The position numbers and the translations under genes are program-made. The notes beneath the pieces are model-generated. The model saw nothing but the letters and a program-made list of their open reading frames with translations. It did not search any database and was not told where the DNA came from. DNA of 64,000 bases, from assembly GCA_024405635.1 (NCBI GenBank), contig JAKSOL010000005.1, forward strand, positions 1 to 64,000, in the 5' to 3' direction. This DNA comes from Salinivirgaceae bacterium. GTDB lineage: Bacteria > Bacteroidota > Bacteroidia > Bacteroidales > SZUA-534. This document shows, piece by piece, positions 7,243 to 15,282 of this stretch; positions within the stretch are counted from its first letter, which is position 1; every line of letters starts with the position of its first letter.

Positions 7243-10206
7243 ATGCAAAAAAAACACATCTCCCATCATATCTTTTTTTTACCAATGCTGATCCTGCTGA
7301 TTATAGCAGAACCAGCATTGGCTCATTTTAACACCGACTCAATAGAAAATTCCTGGGTTGATTCTGTGATGAGTCAAATGAGTTTGCAGCAAAAGGTTGC
7401 TCAACTAATAATGCCAGCCGTTTACTCAAACAAAGACGAAGCATACAACAACAAGACAATTGAACAATTCTGCAAAAATCAATATGGCGGAATTATATAC
7501 ATGCAGGGAGACCCTGTTAATCAAATTCTGCTAAACAATAGGCTACAATCTGCACTAAAAATACCAGCAATGGTAGCTCTAGATGCAGAATATGGGCTTG
7601 GAATGCGACTAAAAGAAACCATTCGATTCCCTCGCAATATGGTTTTAGGAGCCATTCAGGATAATCAATTAATTTTTGATTTTGGAGCTGAACTTGCACG
7701 CCAATGCAAACGAGTTGGCGTTCACATAAACTTTGCACCTGTTATTGACGTAAATGTCAATGCCGAAAATCCAATAATAGGCAGCCGTTCTTACGGCGAA
7801 AATGTTGACTCTGTGGTAACAAAAAGCATTGCTTTCACTCAAGGTTTACAATCGGAACATGTTATGGCCGTGGCAAAACATTTTCCAGGGCATGGCGACA
7901 CCAACACCGACTCGCACCTAGCCACACCTATAATCAGCCACAGCCGTCAGCGACTTGATAGTATTGAACTAACTCCTTTCAGAAAACTGATAAACAACGA
8001 ATTAAACGGCATAATGGTTGCTCACCTAACAGTGCCTGCTCTTGAAGCCGACTCCACTCCCGCAACCTTATCTGCAAGAATATCAGACACTTTACTTCAA
8101 CAGCAACTAGGATTCAATGGGCTTGTGTTTACCGATGGATTAAACATGCGAGGTGTAACTAATCGTTTCAGCCAAAAAGAAATTGGAATTAAAGCTTTAA
8201 ACGCAGGAGCTGATATATTGCTATTTCCTGAAAATGCTGAAAATATGCTAAATGGTATAATTGAATCCATTGAAACTGGCGCAATTGACACCAACATAAT
8301 AAACCAAAAATGCCGCAAAGTTCTTAAAGCCAAATATTGGTTTGGGCTGAATAGTTACACCGAGATTGATACTTGCAATGTTTTATCAGACTTAAATAAC
8401 AATTACGCCAAGCTGTTAAATAGAAGAATAATTGAAAGTGGACTAACTCTAATTCAAAAACAAGATGTTTTACCAATCAAAACGCTAAAAGACAACAAGA
8501 TTCTTTCAATTGCCATTAGCGAAACTGTAACTGCGGAAAACGAATTTCAAAAGCAACTAAGTTTATATGCACAAGTTGACCATATACAAGTCAGTATATT
8601 TGCAACCGATAGTGCAATTGCTAAAATTGTTGACACGGCAAAGCAATACAACACCGTAATTATCTGCACATTAGGCACAAACGAAATTGCAAAAAGCAAT
8701 TACGGACTTGTTCCCGAATCAATAAAGTTGATTGACACGTTGGCAACTTGTTACAATCCCATTTTGGTTCATTTAGGAAATCCTTACGGGTTAGCAAAAC
8801 TTGCCCACTGCAATTTGTTCAAATCGATACTAATTGGTTATAGAGCAGACGAAATAACACAAAACATTGCCGCTCAAGCTGTATTTGGAGGAGTGATTGC
8901 GTGCGGGAAACTACCAGTTAGCATAAACAGCCATCTTAAACTCGGCATGGGAGAAAGCCAAACAACAACACCAATAAGGCTAAAATACACCACTCCCGAC
9001 GAACTAAATCTACCAATACAACCATTTGAAAAAATCGATTCAATAATAAACTGGTGCATAACTAACAATGTTATGCCAGGGTGCCAAATTCTATTGGCTG
9101 CTAAAGGCAATGTTATTTTCCACAAAGCCTACGGTCACCACACATATACCGATAGTACAAAAGTCAAACTAACTGATATATACGACATTGCATCAGTTAC
9201 AAAAGTTGCAGCAACCACAACTGCTCTTATGCAACTATACGATAACAAGCAGTTCTCGCTAAAACAAAAACTTTCAGCTTACGTTCCTGAATTAAAAAAT
9301 TCACAACTGAAAGAGGTTAGAATAAACAGCACAATGGCGCACCAAGCTGGATTAAAAAGCTGGTTACGCCTATACCAAGCCACACTTGACAAGAATGGCA
9401 ACTTACGCCCAGAATTGTTTGCAACACACGACTCTGCCGAATTCAGCATACAGTTAACGCCAAATTTATTTATGCGGAGCGACTATGTTGACACAGCTTT
9501 CTTCCGACTAAAAAACGAGCCATTATCAAACGAAGGCAAATATCGTTACAGCGACATTGGTTTTTATATGCTACCTAAACTTATTGAGAACCAAACAAAA
9601 CTGAAAATAAACGACTACTGCAAACTAAACATTTACGAACCAATGGGAATGAACAACACAAGTTATTTACCATTGCAAAAATTTGACACACTGCGAATTG
9701 TACCTTCAGAGATTGACAACGTTTTCCGAAAAACAGAAATACGAGGATTTGTAAACGATGCAGGAGCTGCTATGGTTGGCGGCATTTCGGGGCATGCTGG
9801 ACTATTTTCAAACGCAAACGACCTTGCAAAACTTGGACAAATGTTACTAAACAACGGGCAATATGCCAACAAACAATACATTAACGCAAGCACAATTAAA
9901 TTATTCACAACAAAAGCATTTGCAAAATCTGAAAATCGTAGAGCCTTAGGCTTTGACAAACCGCTTGAAGTGTATAATATAAATGGACCGACTTGCGAAC
10001 TGGCCTCACAACAAAGTTACGGGCACACAGGATTTACGGGAGCATACCTATGGATAGATCCAAAGAATCAAAGTGTTATGGTATTTGTTACAAATAGGAC
10101 ATACCCCGACCCCAACAACAACAAACTAGCAAAGCTTAATATCAGAACTGATATTCAAGCATTGTTTTACCAAGCATTGCTGCAAAATACAAACGGTTTG
10201 AAATAA
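7243..10206 (+). CDS. Secreted GH3 beta-N-acetylhexosaminidase fused to a class C beta-lactamase-like serine hydrolase
   Basis: A 987-aa exported protein with a signal peptide ending near ALAHFN. Residues 35-370 form a GH3 domain of the NagZ type, with KHFPGHGDTNTDSH at 212-225 (catalytic Asp/His dyad region) and the nucleophile Asp298 in FTDGL. Residues 370-570 are a second GH3-type domain. Residues 595-985 are a penicillin-binding/beta-lactamase fold with SVTK (Ser651, Lys654), YSD (769-771) and HTG (928-930). The arrangement suggests a periplasmic muropeptide-processing enzyme combining glucosaminidase and serine esterase/peptidase activity, but substrates are inferred. It follows lepB by 3 nt. 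Confidence 0.92.
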   Translation: MQKKHISHHIFFLPMLILLIIAEPALAHFNTDSIENSWVDSVMSQMSLQQKVAQLIMPAVYSNKDEAYNNKTIEQFCKNQYGGIIYMQGDPVNQILLNNRLQSALKIPAMVALDAEYGLGMRLKETIRFPRNMVLGAIQDNQLIFDFGAELARQCKRVGVHINFAPVIDVNVNAENPIIGSRSYGENVDSVVTKSIAFTQGLQSEHVMAVAKHFPGHGDTNTDSHLATPIISHSRQRLDSIELTPFRKLINNELNGIMVAHLTVPALEADSTPATLSARISDTLLQQQLGFNGLVFTDGLNMRGVTNRFSQKEIGIKALNAGADILLFPENAENMLNGIIESIETGAIDTNIINQKCRKVLKAKYWFGLNSYTEIDTCNVLSDLNNNYAKLLNRRIIESGLTLIQKQDVLPIKTLKDNKILSIAISETVTAENEFQKQLSLYAQVDHIQVSIFATDSAIAKIVDTAKQYNTVIICTLGTNEIAKSNYGLVPESIKLIDTLATCYNPILVHLGNPYGLAKLAHCNLFKSILIGYRADEITQNIAAQAVFGGVIACGKLPVSINSHLKLGMGESQTTTPIRLKYTTPDELNLPIQPFEKIDSIINWCITNNVMPGCQILLAAKGNVIFHKAYGHHTYTDSTKVKLTDIYDIASVTKVAATTTALMQLYDNKQFSLKQKLSAYVPELKNSQLKEVRINSTMAHQAGLKSWLRLYQATLDKNGNLRPELFATHDSAEFSIQLTPNLFMRSDYVDTAFFRLKNEPLSNEGKYRYSDIGFYMLPKLIENQTKLKINDYCKLNIYEPMGMNNTSYLPLQKFDTLRIVPSEIDNVFRKTEIRGFVNDAGAAMVGGISGHAGLFSNANDLAKLGQMLLNNGQYANKQYINASTIKLFTTKAFAKSENRRALGFDKPLEVYNINGPTCELASQQSYGHTGFTGAYLWIDPKNQSVMVFVTNRTYPDPNNNKLAKLNIRTDIQALFYQALLQNTNGLK

Positions 10207-10270
10207 AAAAGCGAGCCTCAATATTCAACCATTTTTACATTATTTTAAAGCAAAATACAGCTTAAAAAAG

Positions 10271-10300
10271 TTGAGTAAAATCAATTTATTTTTACTTTTG
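10271..10300 (+). promoter_or_regulatory. Bacteroidota-type promoter for the secreted-protein pair
   Basis: TTG at 10271-10273, a 19-nt spacer and TACTTTTG at 10293-10300 match the -33/-7 consensus (TTTG-N19-TAnnTTTG). It is the best complete promoter seen in the window, about 57 nt before the 162-aa gene. Confidence 0.7.
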
Positions 10301-10357
10301 CACGATGCATTTTTAGCAGACATACAATTAGCATATTAACTAAAAAAACATACAATT

Positions 10358-10846
10358 ATGAAAAAGATTATTGGTTTTGCACTAGCAATGTTTGCCTTGA
10401 GCGTTTCGGCTCAACAAGTTGAATTACAAAGTTTTGTAATATCATCAGGTGGCGGTTTTGAAGAAAAAGACGGTTATTCAGTAAGCTACACCATTGGTGA
10501 AGTTGTAACAGGTACATTAGAACTTGGCGGTTACACCATAGTACAAGGTTTTCAACAAGCATTTATTGAGGACACCACATCATTACTAGCATCGCAAAAG
10601 TATATTGATATTAACATTTACCCTAACCCAGCAAAATCATACATCAACATTCAATTGAGCGATAGCGACAATGAAGTTGCTATGATTCATTGCTACGACA
10701 TGACTGGTAAAGAGGTTTTTGCGCAAGAAACAGAACTTGGACTTACAACCAAAATTGATGTAACCGACCTACCACAAGGACTTTACTTTGTTCGCATAAT
10801 TGCTGACGACCAAATACTTGCAACACAAAAATTTGCAAAACTATAA
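10358..10846 (+). CDS. Small secreted protein with T9SS type A sorting domain
   Basis: A 162-aa protein with a clear signal peptide (MKKIIGFALAMFALSVSAQQ). The middle section (SYTIGEVVTGTLELGGYTIVQGFQQ) is a short module often seen before T9SS tails. The C-terminal part from about residue 85 starts with IDINIYPNPAKSYINIQLS and ends in LPQGLYFVRI...QKFAKL, the type A C-terminal domain recognised by the type IX secretion machinery. It should be exported across the outer membrane and anchored or released. It lies 12 nt before the repeat protein, so both share a promoter. Its function beyond being secreted is unknown. Confidence 0.88.
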   Translation: MKKIIGFALAMFALSVSAQQVELQSFVISSGGGFEEKDGYSVSYTIGEVVTGTLELGGYTIVQGFQQAFIEDTTSLLASQKYIDINIYPNPAKSYINIQLSDSDNEVAMIHCYDMTGKEVFAQETELGLTTKIDVTDLPQGLYFVRIIADDQILATQKFAKL

Positions 10847-10858
10847 TCAACATAAATC

Positions 10859-12565
10859 ATGAAAAGATTTACCTTATTTGTTGCTCTATTGCTTTCATTG
10901 GTAGCAATAACAACTTCTGCCCAAAATTCAGGCTTTTCATACCAAGCTGTTGTTCGTAACACAAAAGGCGAAGCCGTTGCCAATAGCAAAGTTTTAATGA
11001 GAATGAGCCTTTCGGTTGACGAAACCGTGTACTACCAAGAAGTAGTTGAAACAACAACAAATGCATACGGTAATGTTAGCATAATTGTTGGTGAAAGTAA
11101 AAATGTTATTAAAGGTAGTTTTGATGCCGTTCCTTGGGAATCGATGGCAGTAATGATGAAAACTGAAATAGACGTTACAGGCAAAGGAGACAAATACATT
11201 GACTTTGGTAGCGTTCAAATAAACCCAGTACCATACGCTTACTACGCTGCAAAAACATCAAACGTTATTACCGCCACCAGCAACAATGGTGAACCAATTT
11301 TCTGTGTTAAAGACAAAGAAGGAAACATTGTTTTTGCTGTATATAACGACAGTGTAGTTACTTACATCAACAATAACAACGATGGAAGTAAAGCTGCAAA
11401 ATCAGCTTTCGCAGTACGTGGACGTAGCGGCGCTAAAGGCGAAATGGTTGATTACCTTAACATTGACAACAACGGTACAACCATCTACGTTGATGACGAA
11501 GACAATAGCAAAGCAGCAAAATCGGCTTTCGCAGTACGTGGACGTAGCGGTGCTAAAGACGAAGCAAATTATTTAAGTGTAAATTCTGACGGTACAACCG
11601 TTTTCATTGACACCGACGATAGCAAAGCTGCAAAATCAGCATTCGCAGTACGCGGTCGTAGTGGTGCTAAAGACGATAACTCTTCTAATTACTTTAACAT
11701 TGGCAACGAAGGAACAACCGTATATATTGACGGTGGCGATGGCGACAAAGCTGCAAAATCAGCATTCGCAGTACGCGGCCGCAGCGGTGCTAAAGGTGAA
11801 GAGGAAACTCAATATATGACTATTAGCACCGACAGTACTCGTTTTTATGTTAAAGACAACGATGGCGAAGCAAACGGTTTTGCTGTTGTTGGCAAAAACA
11901 CACAAGAACAACTATTTGCCGTTGACAAGAAAAACGTAACTATAAACTCTTCAATGTACGTTAATGGTAGCCTACACACTTCTACTGGTTCGGTTAGTAA
12001 AATTGGAGAAGAAGGCACTAAATATTTCTATGCTGAATACGACGTAGTTACTTATAACCTTGAAACTCAAGAACAAGAATCACATACTCTTAAATATGCT
12101 TATGCTTATTTTAAAGAGGATTATTATGAGGAAGGAAACAAAATAAAAGAGGTTGCCTTGTACGATAATGAACTTATAGATCAGTCTATTCACAATGAAC
12201 CTATTCTCATGAAAGTGTATCTTGGAGAAAACGAAGAACTCACCCCAGGTCGTACAGAAAACGGAATAACTACGTATGGAAGATACATTAGTGACTTTGA
12301 CAACTACTATGAGGGTTTTAGCATAACAAGCAACTATATAATAACTAACGATGCTTTATTAAACATCATTGAAGATGTTGAAAATTCAGAGGAATTCTAT
12401 TCCCTACTATTCACACGAACAAAACTATATGAATCATTAATTCTTGCTGAATCAGAAAAATTTATCTCGATAAATGCAACAAAAGTAATTTTAGGATTAA
12501 CTGGAGAAGAAGTAGTTAATAACGAAGGAATGTCTATTATTGAATTTACAAAGCAAGGAGAATAA
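10859..12565 (+). CDS. Secreted protein with four FAVRGRSGAK repeats
   Basis: A 568-aa exported protein with signal peptide MKRFTLFVALLLSLVAITTSAQ. The N-terminal domain (about 22-130) begins NSGFSYQAVVRNTKGEAVAN and ends INPVPYAYYAAKT, an arrangement common at the start of large Bacteroidota surface proteins. Residues 177-312 hold four copies of a KAAKSAFAVRGRSGAK unit, separated by variable linkers of about 21-24 residues containing GTTVYID-like strands; a degenerate fifth unit (NGFAVVGKN) follows. The C-terminal about 180 residues are acidic and unrecognised. I see no sorting domain. A surface or appendage role is likely but not shown. Confidence 0.85.
   Translation: MKRFTLFVALLLSLVAITTSAQNSGFSYQAVVRNTKGEAVANSKVLMRMSLSVDETVYYQEVVETTTNAYGNVSIIVGESKNVIKGSFDAVPWESMAVMMKTEIDVTGKGDKYIDFGSVQINPVPYAYYAAKTSNVITATSNNGEPIFCVKDKEGNIVFAVYNDSVVTYINNNNDGSKAAKSAFAVRGRSGAKGEMVDYLNIDNNGTTIYVDDEDNSKAAKSAFAVRGRSGAKDEANYLSVNSDGTTVFIDTDDSKAAKSAFAVRGRSGAKDDNSSNYFNIGNEGTTVYIDGGDGDKAAKSAFAVRGRSGAKGEEETQYMTISTDSTRFYVKDNDGEANGFAVVGKNTQEQLFAVDKKNVTINSSMYVNGSLHTSTGSVSKIGEEGTKYFYAEYDVVTYNLETQEQESHTLKYAYAYFKEDYYEEGNKIKEVALYDNELIDQSIHNEPILMKVYLGENEELTPGRTENGITTYGRYISDFDNYYEGFSITSNYIITNDALLNIIEDVENSEEFYSLLFTRTKLYESLILAESEKFISINATKVILGLTGEEVVNNEGMSIIEFTKQGE
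11387..11794 (+). repeat. Four in-frame coding repeats (51-nt core, period about 114-123 nt)
   Basis: Core copies begin at 11387, 11507, 11621 and 11744 and encode SKAAKSAFAVRGRSGAK or a near-identical unit. DNA identity between cores is high (for example AAAGCTGCAAAATCAGC recurs), while the linkers differ in length and sequence. This suggests recent duplication or gene conversion of the cores. Confidence 0.9.
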
Positions 12566-12588
12566 GTATTTCTTATATAGTAATCACT

Positions 12589-12617
12589 AAAAAGCCCGCT
12601 ACAAAGTGGGCTTTTTT
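12589..12617 (+). terminator. Rho-independent terminator
   Basis: AAAAAGCCCGCT (12589-12600) pairs with AGTGGGCTTTTT (12605-12616) with one G-T wobble around an ACAA loop, followed by T residues. It ends the secreted-protein pair. Confidence 0.9.
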
Positions 12618-12663
12618 AGTTTACAACACAAAACATTTAGCATTTAAACGCAAAACAAATTGC

Positions 12664-12671
12664 TAACTTTG
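12664..12671 (+). promoter_or_regulatory. Predicted -7 element directly before dacA
   Basis: TAACTTTG matches TAnnTTTG exactly and ends only 7 nt before the dacA ATG at 12679. With the usual distance to the transcription start, the mRNA would be leaderless or nearly so. No good -33 element is present. Confidence 0.5.
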
Positions 12672-12678
12672 GCACACT

Positions 12679-13500
12679 ATGGACTATATATTTGAAACAT
12701 TCAAGTTCACCGACCTAATAGATATTCTTTTGGTGGCTTTTATATTGTACCAAATATACCGAATGGTTAAAGGTACATTAGCTATCAACATATTCATTGG
12801 CATGTTGGTGCTTTATGTGGGTTGGTTGCTTGTAAGTTTGCTCAACCTAACACTTGTTTCAACCATTTTAGGCGCCGTTATAAGTGTTGGTGTAATTGTG
12901 TTTGTTGTGCTCTTTCAACAAGAGTTGCGCCAGTTTTTTATACTACTAGGCAAACACGATTTTGTAAAACGATACTTCAGCATATTTAATAAGTATATAA
13001 ATAATAGCGATGTTACCGTTAGTAGCAATTCGCTACGTGACATTTGCCGCGCATGCCGTAATATGGCTCAAACCAAAACGGGTGCACTAATAATATTTAC
13101 CACTCATGGCGAACTGCCAACTTATGTACAAAGCGGCGACACGCTAAATGCCGATATTTCACACAGGTTGATTGAAAGCATATTCTTCAAAAATAGCCCA
13201 ATGCACGACGGTGCAATGATTATTATTGGAGACCAAATTAGGGCAGCTCGCTGCGTATTACCAATCAACGAAAGTCTTTCGCTTCCTGCACACTTGGGGT
13301 TACGCCATAGAGCTGCATTGAGCATGTCAATTGAAACAAACGTAATTGCCATTGTTGTATCAGAAGAAACCGGCAGCATATCAGTTGCACAAGATGGACA
13401 ATTACGCTACGATTTGTCGTCTGAAGAGTTGTTTGCCGTATTACACAATGAATTTATAAAGAAAGAGTTGTCTGGCGACAAAAAGACTAACGAGCAATAA
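12679..13500 (+). CDS. dacA: Membrane diadenylate cyclase CdaA type
   Basis: This 273-aa protein makes cyclic di-AMP from two ATP. Three hydrophobic helices occupy residues about 14-80, followed by the DAC (DisA_N) domain with the signature DGA at 177-179 (MHDGAMII) and RHR at 209-211 (GLRHRAALSMS). The N-terminus (TDLIDILLVAFILYQIYRMVKG) is typical of CdaA, which supports the ATG at 12679 although the putative promoter lies right against it. The gene appears monocistronic, and the downstream neighbour is convergent with a 44-nt gap. c-di-AMP generally controls osmolyte and wall homeostasis; targets in this organism are not visible. Confidence 0.95.
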   Translation: MDYIFETFKFTDLIDILLVAFILYQIYRMVKGTLAINIFIGMLVLYVGWLLVSLLNLTLVSTILGAVISVGVIVFVVLFQQELRQFFILLGKHDFVKRYFSIFNKYINNSDVTVSSNSLRDICRACRNMAQTKTGALIIFTTHGELPTYVQSGDTLNADISHRLIESIFFKNSPMHDGAMIIIGDQIRAARCVLPINESLSLPAHLGLRHRAALSMSIETNVIAIVVSEETGSISVAQDGQLRYDLSSEELFAVLHNEFIKKELSGDKKTNEQ

Positions 13501-13544
13501 GCATCTATTTTTTTACGTATAGAAATACGCACGAAATTCAAGGA

Positions 13545-13988
13545 CTAGTGAGTCCAAGTTCTATCGTCAAGATATCCACCCGACAATGCAACCAAACGTT
13601 CATACTCTCCCCTAAAGGTTTTGGTTCGATGATAAAGTTTTTGCTGACGGATAAACTTAAACACATTATTATACTGACTTGGGCTACAAGTTATTGCCAC
13701 ATAATCATCACTCCAAGCAGTGAATTTTTCAAAATCGGGAATTAAACGCAATTGGGTGCGCGTTTCGGTTATTAGTTGCTCAACAAAAACAGTTACGGCC
13801 ATATCCTGCGGAAGACTAACAAGCAAATGAACATGTTCAATACTTCCGTTTGCAATAAACAACCTTGCTCCAACCTTTTCAACACTTTTGTTGAATACCC
13901 AAAAAAGCTTTTTTTGATTACCGTTTAAAGTTGGTGTATTAGCATGAGTGCGCAACACAATATGAAAGAGCAAACAACAAGCTGGCAT
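13545..13988 (-). CDS. IS200/IS605-like (Y1 HUH) transposase homologue, catalytic Tyr apparently replaced
   Basis: A 147-aa protein of the TnpA/REP-associated tyrosine transposase family. The HUH metal-binding motif is intact (EHVHLLVSLP, His52 and His54). The C-terminal helix VFKFIRQQKLYH followed by TKTFRGEYERLV aligns with the usual V-x-x-Y-I-x-x-Q-x-x-H-H-x-x-x-T-F pattern, but the nucleophile position is Phe112 instead of Tyr. The start also lacks the usual YHxVFxTK segment. No element ends or hairpins typical of IS200 were seen. It begins 8 nt after the ribBA stop and is probably cotranscribed. An inactive relic or a domesticated protein is possible. Confidence 0.75.
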   Translation of the reverse strand: MPACCLLFHIVLRTHANTPTLNGNQKKLFWVFNKSVEKVGARLFIANGSIEHVHLLVSLPQDMAVTVFVEQLITETRTQLRLIPDFEKFTAWSDDYVAITCSPSQYNNVFKFIRQQKLYHRTKTFRGEYERLVALSGGYLDDRTWTH

Positions 13989-13996
13989 TTTTAAAC

Positions 13997-15229
13997 TTAC
14001 TTATCGCCATTATAAACTTTTGTCAAGATGTGCCCCATGCGATCGCGTTTGGTTTGCATATAGAACGAATTGTATTTGTTTGGCTCTATTTCAAGAGCAA
14101 CATTTTCAACAATCTCCAAGCCATAAGCCTCAAGGCCAATACGTTTCTTTGGGTTGTTGGTCATCAGTTTCATTTTACTGATTCCTAATTCGCGCAAAAT
14201 GCAAGCGCCAACGCCATAATCGCGTTCGTCGGCATTAAATCCAAGATGAAGGTTAGCATCAACAGTATCAATACCTTGCTCTTGTAGTTTATAGGCTTCA
14301 ATTTTAGCCATCAAACCAATACCGCGTCCTTCTTGATTCATATAAACAATAACACCTTTGCCTTCGTTTTCAATCATTTGCATTGCTTTATGCAACTGTT
14401 CGCCACACTCGCAACGCATCGAGCCAAAAATGTCGCCAGTCATACACGATGAATGAACACGCACCAAAACAGGTTCATCTTTTTCCCAAGTTCCTTTTAT
14501 AATGGCAATGTGCTCCAATCCGTTGCTTTTTTGACGAAACGGAATTAGGCGAAAATCGCCATAAGCCGTAGGCAAGTGTACTTCAACACCAACTTCGATA
14601 AGAGATTCTAATTGCAAACGGTAAGCAATAAGGTCTTTTATTGTAATGATTTTTATTCCGTATTGTGCCGACAACGCTTTCAACTGTGGCATGCGCGCCA
14701 TTGTGCCATCTTCGTTCATAATTTCGATAAGCGCAGCAGCTGGGTACAAGCCAGCCAATCGAGCCAAATCGACAGCGGCCTCGGTGTGGCCAGCGCGGCG
14801 AATAACGCCTTTGTTTTGTGCATACAGCGGATTTATATGTCCTGGGCGAGCAAAAGTTGAAGGTTTTGAGTTTGGATCAGCAAGAGCTCTGATAGTAGCT
14901 GCACGATCGGCAGCAGATACACCAGTTGTGCAACCTTCAATTTTATCAACTGTAACTGTAAACGGAGTGCCAAGAATAGAAGTATTGTTGCCAACCATGT
15001 GACCAAGTTCAAGTTCTTCGCAACGATCGATAGTGATTGGTGCGCAAAGCAATCCCCTGCCATTTTTCAGCATAAAATTCACATCGTCGGGGGTTATTTT
15101 TTCGGCAGCTATAATAAAATCACCTTCATTTTCGCGGTCTTCATCGTCAACCACAATAACAAATTTTCCTTGACGGAAATCCTCAACAGCCTCTACTACG
15201 CTACTCAATTTTACTTCTTCACTATTCAT
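13997..15229 (-). CDS. ribBA: Bifunctional 3,4-dihydroxy-2-butanone-4-phosphate synthase / GTP cyclohydrolase II
   Basis: This cytoplasmic enzyme catalyses both entry steps of riboflavin synthesis. The N-terminal half has the DHBP synthase motif [18 protein letters not shown] and ARPGHINPL. The C-terminal half has the GTP cyclohydrolase II zinc site ([17 protein letters not shown]) and [17 protein letters not shown] place the start at the ATG at 15229 (410 aa): the frame extends upstream to a TTG at 15253, but that codon overlaps a perfect -7 promoter element. No FMN riboswitch fits in the 53-nt space to the upstream gene. The IS200-like gene follows after 8 nt. Confidence 0.97.
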   Translation of the reverse strand: MNSEEVKLSSVVEAVEDFRQGKFVIVVDDEDRENEGDFIIAAEKITPDDVNFMLKNGRGLLCAPITIDRCEELELGHMVGNNTSILGTPFTVTVDKIEGCTTGVSAADRAATIRALADPNSKPSTFARPGHINPLYAQNKGVIRRAGHTEAAVDLARLAGLYPAAALIEIMNEDGTMARMPQLKALSAQYGIKIITIKDLIAYRLQLESLIEVGVEVHLPTAYGDFRLIPFRQKSNGLEHIAIIKGTWEKDEPVLVRVHSSCMTGDIFGSMRCECGEQLHKAMQMIENEGKGVIVYMNQEGRGIGLMAKIEAYKLQEQGIDTVDANLHLGFNADERDYGVGACILRELGISKMKLMTNNPKKRIGLEAYGLEIVENVALEIEPNKYNSFYMQTKRDRMGHILTKVYNGDK

Positions 15230-15250
15230 TTCGTTGTTATTTAAGCTTGG

Positions 15251-15258
15251 CAAAGATA
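15251..15258 (-). promoter_or_regulatory. Predicted -7 promoter element for ribBA
   Basis: On the minus strand TATCTTTG followed by C matches TAnnTTTG exactly. It lies 22 nt before the ATG at 15229 and gives ribBA its own promoter separate from the TPR gene upstream. Confidence 0.6.
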
Positions 15259-15282
15259 CAAAACACAGTTATTATCGAAACA

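Noticed and set aside
15230..15282. Possible FMN riboswitch before ribBA
   Set aside because: Only 53 nt separate ribBA from the upstream gene, too short for the known aptamer, and a -7 promoter element lies in this space.
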